The notes under the pieces were generated by a model that did not search any database, was not told the origin of the DNA, and saw only the letters and a program-made list of their open reading frames with translations. Source: CAZTDP01 sp964612565 (GTDB lineage Bacteria; Patescibacteriota; WWE3; UBA101185; UBA10185). From it: a DNA stretch of 10,883 nucleotides. The DNA lies in contig CAZTDP010000017.1 of assembly GCA_964612565.1 (NCBI GenBank), positions 1 through 10,883 on the forward strand. Direction: 5' to 3'. The position numbers and the translations under genes are program-made. Below are positions 8,008 through 10,883 of this stretch, piece after piece (within the stretch, counting starts at the first letter, position 1; the number at the start of each line of letters is the position of its first letter).

Positions 8008-9270
8008 TTAAGCGTCTACAAAAGTTAAAGCAACACCGCTTTTATTTGCACGGCCTGTTCGTCCAATTCTGTGAACGTAATCGTCGTAAGTTTCAGGTAA
8101 TTCAAAGTTAATAACATGGCTTACATTTTTTATATCCAAGCCTCTTGCGGCTACGTCTGTAGCAAGTAAGATTTTAACTTCGCTTCGTCTGAACTGTTCT
8201 AAAATTGCGCGTCTCTGGCTTTGGCGTTTGTCACCGTGAATAGCCGCGGCCCTAAATCCCCGTCTAACTAATTCGTCTGACAAGCTTTGAACTTTCCATT
8301 TGGTGTTTCCAAAAACAATAACTTTTTCAAATTCTTGCTTTTTTAACAACTCTTGTAAGTACTCAACTTTTTGGTCATCCTTACCCACTCTGATGTAGTC
8401 TTGTTTAATATTAACGCAATTATCGTTTTCCTTAACGCTAACTGTTACGGCATTTTGTACAAAAGCGTGAATTATTTCTTCAACTTTTCTAGAAATAGTT
8501 GCCGAAAAAAACAACGACTGTCTGCTTGTAGGAAGTAAGGAGATAAATAATTTAATTTCACCTATAAATCCAATGTCTACCATTCGGTCTGTTTCGTCCA
8601 AAACAACACTTCCAAAAGGCGTAAGTGTAAAAACCTTTCTGTTTAATAAGTCTTTAATACGGCCCGGAGTTCCAATGACAAAATTTGGATTTCTCTGAAG
8701 CTCTCTTACTTGAGAATTGATATTGTTCCCACCAATTAATACTGTGGAAAACAGGTGCATGTTGTAGGCTAAAGCCTTAAATTCGTTGTTAATTTGTTCG
8801 GCAAGTTCTCGTGTGGGTGTAATTATTAAAACCTTTTGAGATCTATCCTTTGAAACTTTTTCAATTAACGGTATTAAAAACGCGGCTGTTTTTCCAGTTC
8901 CTGTATTAGCGATACCAATCAAGTCGTTTCCCGCCATGATAGAAGGAATTGTTTTGTCTTGTATTGGGCTTGGTGCCTCGTAACCTTTAAATAAGATATT
9001 TTTTCTTAACTGATAATTAAGATTAAAGCTTTCAAAAGAATTGGTCGGTGTATACGCTTTTGTCTCTACTTCTACTTGAGGAGCTTGTTTAGAGTAATCA
9101 ATTGCTCTTATCAGGTCTATTGCAGAAATACCAAATCTTGACGGTTTTCGACCACCGCCATAACCACGGCCTCGGTTAAACCCGCCATTACCGCCACTAC
9201 TTCTATTACTATTATTGGAGAATCTGGATCTTGAACGACCGTATCCCCTATTTGCATATTGTGCTTGCAT
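8008..9270 (-). CDS. DEAD-box ATP-dependent RNA helicase with Arg/Gly-rich N-terminus
   Basis: A 420-residue cytoplasmic protein carrying all the helicase motifs in order: Q motif with Gln104 (PSPIQ), motif I ANTGTGKT (121-128), Ia PTRELA (152-157), GG (180-181), Ib TPGR (201-204), motif II DETD (225-228), III SAT (256-258), IV VIVFGNT (317-323), V ATDVAARGLDI (370-380) and VI HRIGRTGR (400-407). Motif II has Thr in place of Ala (DETD for DEAD); the two Asp and the Glu needed for Mg-ATP are kept. Residues 1-45 are rich in Arg, Gly, Ser and Asn with RGR/RGY repeats and probably bind RNA; here the basic tail is N-terminal and the protein stops soon after motif VI. The family unwinds short RNA duplexes in ribosome assembly and mRNA turnover. 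It is divergent from typA. The ATG at 9270 follows a purine run (AGAAAGAAA), at best a weak ribosome site. Confidence 0.93.
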   Translation of the reverse strand: MQAQYANRGYGRSRSRFSNNSNRSSGGNGGFNRGRGYGGGRKPSRFGISAIDLIRAIDYSKQAPQVEVETKAYTPTNSFESFNLNYQLRKNILFKGYEAPSPIQDKTIPSIMAGNDLIGIANTGTGKTAAFLIPLIEKVSKDRSQKVLIITPTRELAEQINNEFKALAYNMHLFSTVLIGGNNINSQVRELQRNPNFVIGTPGRIKDLLNRKVFTLTPFGSVVLDETDRMVDIGFIGEIKLFISLLPTSRQSLFFSATISRKVEEIIHAFVQNAVTVSVKENDNCVNIKQDYIRVGKDDQKVEYLQELLKKQEFEKVIVFGNTKWKVQSLSDELVRRGFRAAAIHGDKRQSQRRAILEQFRRSEVKILLATDVAARGLDIKNVSHVINFELPETYDDYVHRIGRTGRANKSGVALTFVDA

Positions 9271-9429
9271 AATTTCTTTCTGCCAAAGTTAAACTGGCAC
9301 AGCTACATACAGTGCCTGTCGATTATGAAGTAAGTTATGCCAAATGGGGCGAGGATGAAATCCTATGTACTAAAACCCGAGCTTTATGCTTTCCACTTGC
9401 GGGAAAGAAACCACTTCACCAAACCTTAA
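9271..9429 (-). promoter_or_regulatory. Structured 5' leader of the helicase gene (or an unrecognised small RNA)
   Basis: From the predicted start near 9429 the minus-strand transcript would run about 160 nt before the ATG. It contains several stems: 9389-9394 with 9402-9407 (6 bp, its loop can fold further into a C-G closed GCAA tetraloop); AGGAT/ATCCT at 9352-9356 and 9360-9364, flanked by GGG/CCC; and two alternatives near the start. GGCAC (9296-9300) can pair with GTGCC (9312-9316). Its overlapping bases can instead pair in the GCCA/TGGC dyad at 9283-9299. These two cannot form together. No known riboswitch family or RNA gene was recognised. Leader length depends on the predicted promoter. 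Confidence 0.4.
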
Positions 9430-9435
9430 CGAGTC

Positions 9436-9465
9436 AGTATAGCACACAAAAGTCTTATATCCTAA
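9436..9465 (-). promoter_or_regulatory. Probable helicase promoter with extended -10
   Basis: On the minus strand TATACT (9436-9441) is directly preceded by TGC (9442-9444), an extended -10, with TTAGGA (9460-9465) 18 bases upstream as a weak -35. An extended -10 can compensate for a poor -35. Transcription would begin near 9429. Confidence 0.5.
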
Positions 9466-9466
9466 T

Positions 9467-9478
9467 TAGCGTACGCTA
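9467..9478. promoter_or_regulatory. Perfect 12-bp palindrome between divergent promoters, candidate operator
   Basis: TAGCGTACGCTA reads the same on both strands. It lies one base from the helicase -35 box and five bases from the typA -35 box, near the middle of the 18-base gap between them. A dimeric regulator bound here could affect both promoters. The position is suggestive; the regulator is unknown and none is encoded in the window. Confidence 0.45.
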
Positions 9479-9483
9479 CAGGT

Positions 9484-9512
9484 TTGGGCTTTTGCCGGTT
9501 TTGCTGTATAAT
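9484..9512 (+). promoter_or_regulatory. Probable typA promoter
   Basis: A consensus TATAAT (9507-9512) is preceded 17 bases upstream by TTGGGC (9484-9489). The -10 is perfect and the spacing ideal; the -35 matches three of six bases. Predicted transcription start is near 9519, giving a leader of about 88 nt before the typA ATG. Confidence 0.6.
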
Positions 9513-9571
9513 TTGGCCTCGAACGTGCATTGCCCTTAGGAAACTATATTCCCCGGGAAAAATTGAAAAGC

Positions 9572-9599
9572 GCAAAAAGTCTGCTGTGACAGCTTTTGC
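9572..9599 (+). promoter_or_regulatory. Hairpin in the typA leader next to the start codon
   Basis: GCAAAAAGTCTG (9572-9583) pairs with CAGCTTTTGC (9590-9599) over ten base pairs with two single-base bulges and a 6-base CTGTGA loop. It ends seven bases before the ATG at 9607, with no Shine-Dalgarno site between. It could influence ribosome access. A terminator is unlikely because no U-tract follows. Confidence 0.4.
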
Positions 9600-9606
9600 T
9601 TAAAAT

Positions 9607-10883
9607 ATGAACAAAAGAAACATTGCCATAATTGCACACGTAGACCATGGAAAAACCACAATCGTTGATGGTTTGTTAAAGCAGTCCAAGACCTTTAGAG
9701 AAAACGAAGCACTTATGTCCCAAGAACTTATAATGGATTCAAACGATCAGGAAAGAGAACGCGGGATCACTATTTTAGCCAAAAACACCGCTGTTTCCTT
9801 TAAAAACGTGAAAATCAACATAATAGATACCCCCGGCCACGCCGATTTTGGAGGCGAAGTTGAAAGAACATTAAATATGGCCGACGGTGCACTTTTGGTC
9901 GTTGACGCTCAAGAAGGTCCTATGCCACAAACAAAGTTTGTTTTAAGAAAGGCATTAGAACGAGGATTAAAAATAATTGTAATCGTTAACAAGATCGATA
10001 AGCCAAACGCTAGAATTTCGGAGACTTTAAATAAAATTTCGGACTTATTTTTGGAGTTAGCTACTCACGAAGACCAGCTGGACTTTCCTATTATATATGC
10101 TTCAGGAAAAGCCGGTAAGGCATGGAATCAGATGCCCAAAAATTTTGAAGAAGATGCTGATTTTGCCCCTATTTTTGAAGCAGTACTAAAGTATGTACCT
10201 GAACCGGCCACAGATGTTGACGGCCCTTTTCAAATGCTTGTGACCTCACTCGACTGGGATAACTACAAGGGAAAATATGTAATTGGCCGAATAAATAGAG
10301 GCTCCATAACTGCAGGTTCAAAAGTGTTTTTAATAAGAGCTGACGGCATAAAAGTTGAAACTGTAATTGAAAAGGTTTTTGAAACTCAAGGTTTAAAAAG
10401 GGTTGAAACACCTGTAGGAACATCAGGAGACATAATATCCTTAACAGGAATAAAAGCGGCCGATATCGGCGATACTATTACCGATATTTCAAATCCCGAA
10501 GCCTTGCCGCCAATTAAAATAGAAGAACCAACACTTAGCATAACAATCGGGCCCAATACTTCCCCGTTTGTAGGCACAGAGGGTAAATTTTTTACCGGGA
10601 GGCAAATACTAGAGCGAATCGAAAAAGAACTTCAGACCAATGTTGCCATGAAATTTAAGATATCAGAAACCGGAAAGTACGTTTTGTCTGGCCGCGGCGA
10701 ACTTCATCTTTCTGTGTTTTTAGAAACCTTACGTCGCGAAGGTTTTGAACTTGAAGTTAGCAAGCCTTCTGTTATTACAAAAATGATTGCTGGCGTTGAA
10801 ATGGAGCCCGTTGAGGAACTTACAGTTGACGTGGATAACCAGTATGTTGGCGCTGTAAAAAGCGAAGTTGGTAAACGCCGAGG
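9607..10883 (+). CDS. typA: Ribosome-associated GTPase TypA/BipA, 3' end outside window
   Basis: Open from ATG at 9607 to the edge: 425 codons plus 2 bases of a family that is usually about 600 residues. The N-terminal GTPase domain shows G1 AHVDHGKT (10-17), G2 RGIT (52-55), G3 DTPGH (74-78), G4 NKID (128-131) and a G5 region YASGK (164-168). TypA-specific stretches include ITILAKNTAV (54-63), GHADFGGEVER (77-87), NTSPFVGTEGKF (317-328) and SGRGELHLSV (361-370). Domain II (about 205-295) and the EF-G-like domain III (about 305-385) are present, and the EF-G-like domain V begins near 390; the TypA-specific C-terminal domain lies outside. TypA binds the ribosome, hydrolyses GTP and supports ribosome assembly and growth under cold or stress. 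No frameshift is seen. The start matches the family's usual beginning (RNIAIIAHVDHGKTT); no Shine-Dalgarno site precedes it. Confidence 0.95.
   Translation, partial: MNKRNIAIIAHVDHGKTTIVDGLLKQSKTFRENEALMSQELIMDSNDQERERGITILAKNTAVSFKNVKINIIDTPGHADFGGEVERTLNMADGALLVVDAQEGPMPQTKFVLRKALERGLKIIVIVNKIDKPNARISETLNKISDLFLELATHEDQLDFPIIYASGKAGKAWNQMPKNFEEDADFAPIFEAVLKYVPEPATDVDGPFQMLVTSLDWDNYKGKYVIGRINRGSITAGSKVFLIRADGIKVETVIEKVFETQGLKRVETPVGTSGDIISLTGIKAADIGDTITDISNPEALPPIKIEEPTLSITIGPNTSPFVGTEGKFFTGRQILERIEKELQTNVAMKFKISETGKYVLSGRGELHLSVFLETLRREGFELEVSKPSVITKMIAGVEMEPVEELTVDVDNQYVGAVKSEVGKRR

Noticed and set aside
9330..9420. Possible tRNA or tRNA-like element ending near ...CACCA in the divergent region
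   Set aside because: No T-loop consensus (TTCRANNC) and no cloverleaf could be built on either strand.
9312..9539. Possible 75-codon gene in the divergent region, GTG start
   Set aside because: It runs through both predicted promoters and the palindrome, has no ribosome site and resembles no known family.
9549..9560. CCCGGG-centred dyad in the typA leader
   Set aside because: The symmetry is short and imperfect (TTCCCC/GGGAA), and the loop is too small for an RNA hairpin; there is no clear reason to call it an operator.
10169..10577. Two minus-strand open frames opposite typA
   Set aside because: They are antisense to conserved TypA sequence and mutually overlapping.
1..10883. A multi-gene novel system linking the surface protein, exchanger, nuclease and helicase
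   Set aside because: Gaps of 90-115 bases, separate promoter-like signals and unrelated functions give no support for one system; calcium binding by LamG and the exchanger is too general a link.

Overview
The window looks like a piece of a Patescibacteria (CPR) chromosome. The evidence is indirect. One is a giant DUF2341/LamG/glycine-rich surface protein of the kind common in these genomes. Another is a compact DEAD-box helicase with an Arg/Gly-rich N-terminus. The third is moderately AT-rich coding sequence whose five genes all lack a clear Shine-Dalgarno site. No in-frame UGA is seen in any coding frame, so nothing suggests the Gracilibacteria/SR1 recoding. The phylum within CPR cannot be fixed from this sequence.

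Layout: four genes lie on the minus strand. From right to left they are a DEAD-box RNA helicase (9270-8008), a CaCA-family cation exchanger (7896-6964), an OB-fold/DHH phosphoesterase (6848-5364) and a very large secreted or membrane-anchored LamG protein (5273 to beyond base 1, 3' end outside the window). The plus strand carries only typA/bipA (9607 to beyond 10883, 3' end outside). The two edge genes are open for their whole visible length: 1757 codons for the LamG protein and 425 for TypA. Gaps between the minus-strand genes are about 90-115 bases. Plausible separate promoters precede the exchanger and, less certainly, the LamG gene, so this is not clearly one operon.

The 336-base divergent region (9271-9606) is the best regulatory locus. 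Two sigma70-like promoters point away from each other, with a perfect 12-bp palindrome between their -35 boxes. The helicase side has an inferred leader of roughly 160 nt with several hairpins, including two mutually exclusive ones next to the start codon. The typA side has a hairpin ending 7 nt before its ATG. TypA and DEAD-box helicases both act in ribosome assembly and cold or stress adaptation in other bacteria, so shared control is a reasonable inference.

No mobile element, CRISPR array, tRNA, rRNA or recognisable defence system was found. The points most worth following are the divergent operator-like palindrome and structured leader, the altered ion-binding residues of the exchanger, the archaeal-looking DHH protein with an inverted repeat at its start, and the mosaic architecture with paired cysteines in the giant surface protein.
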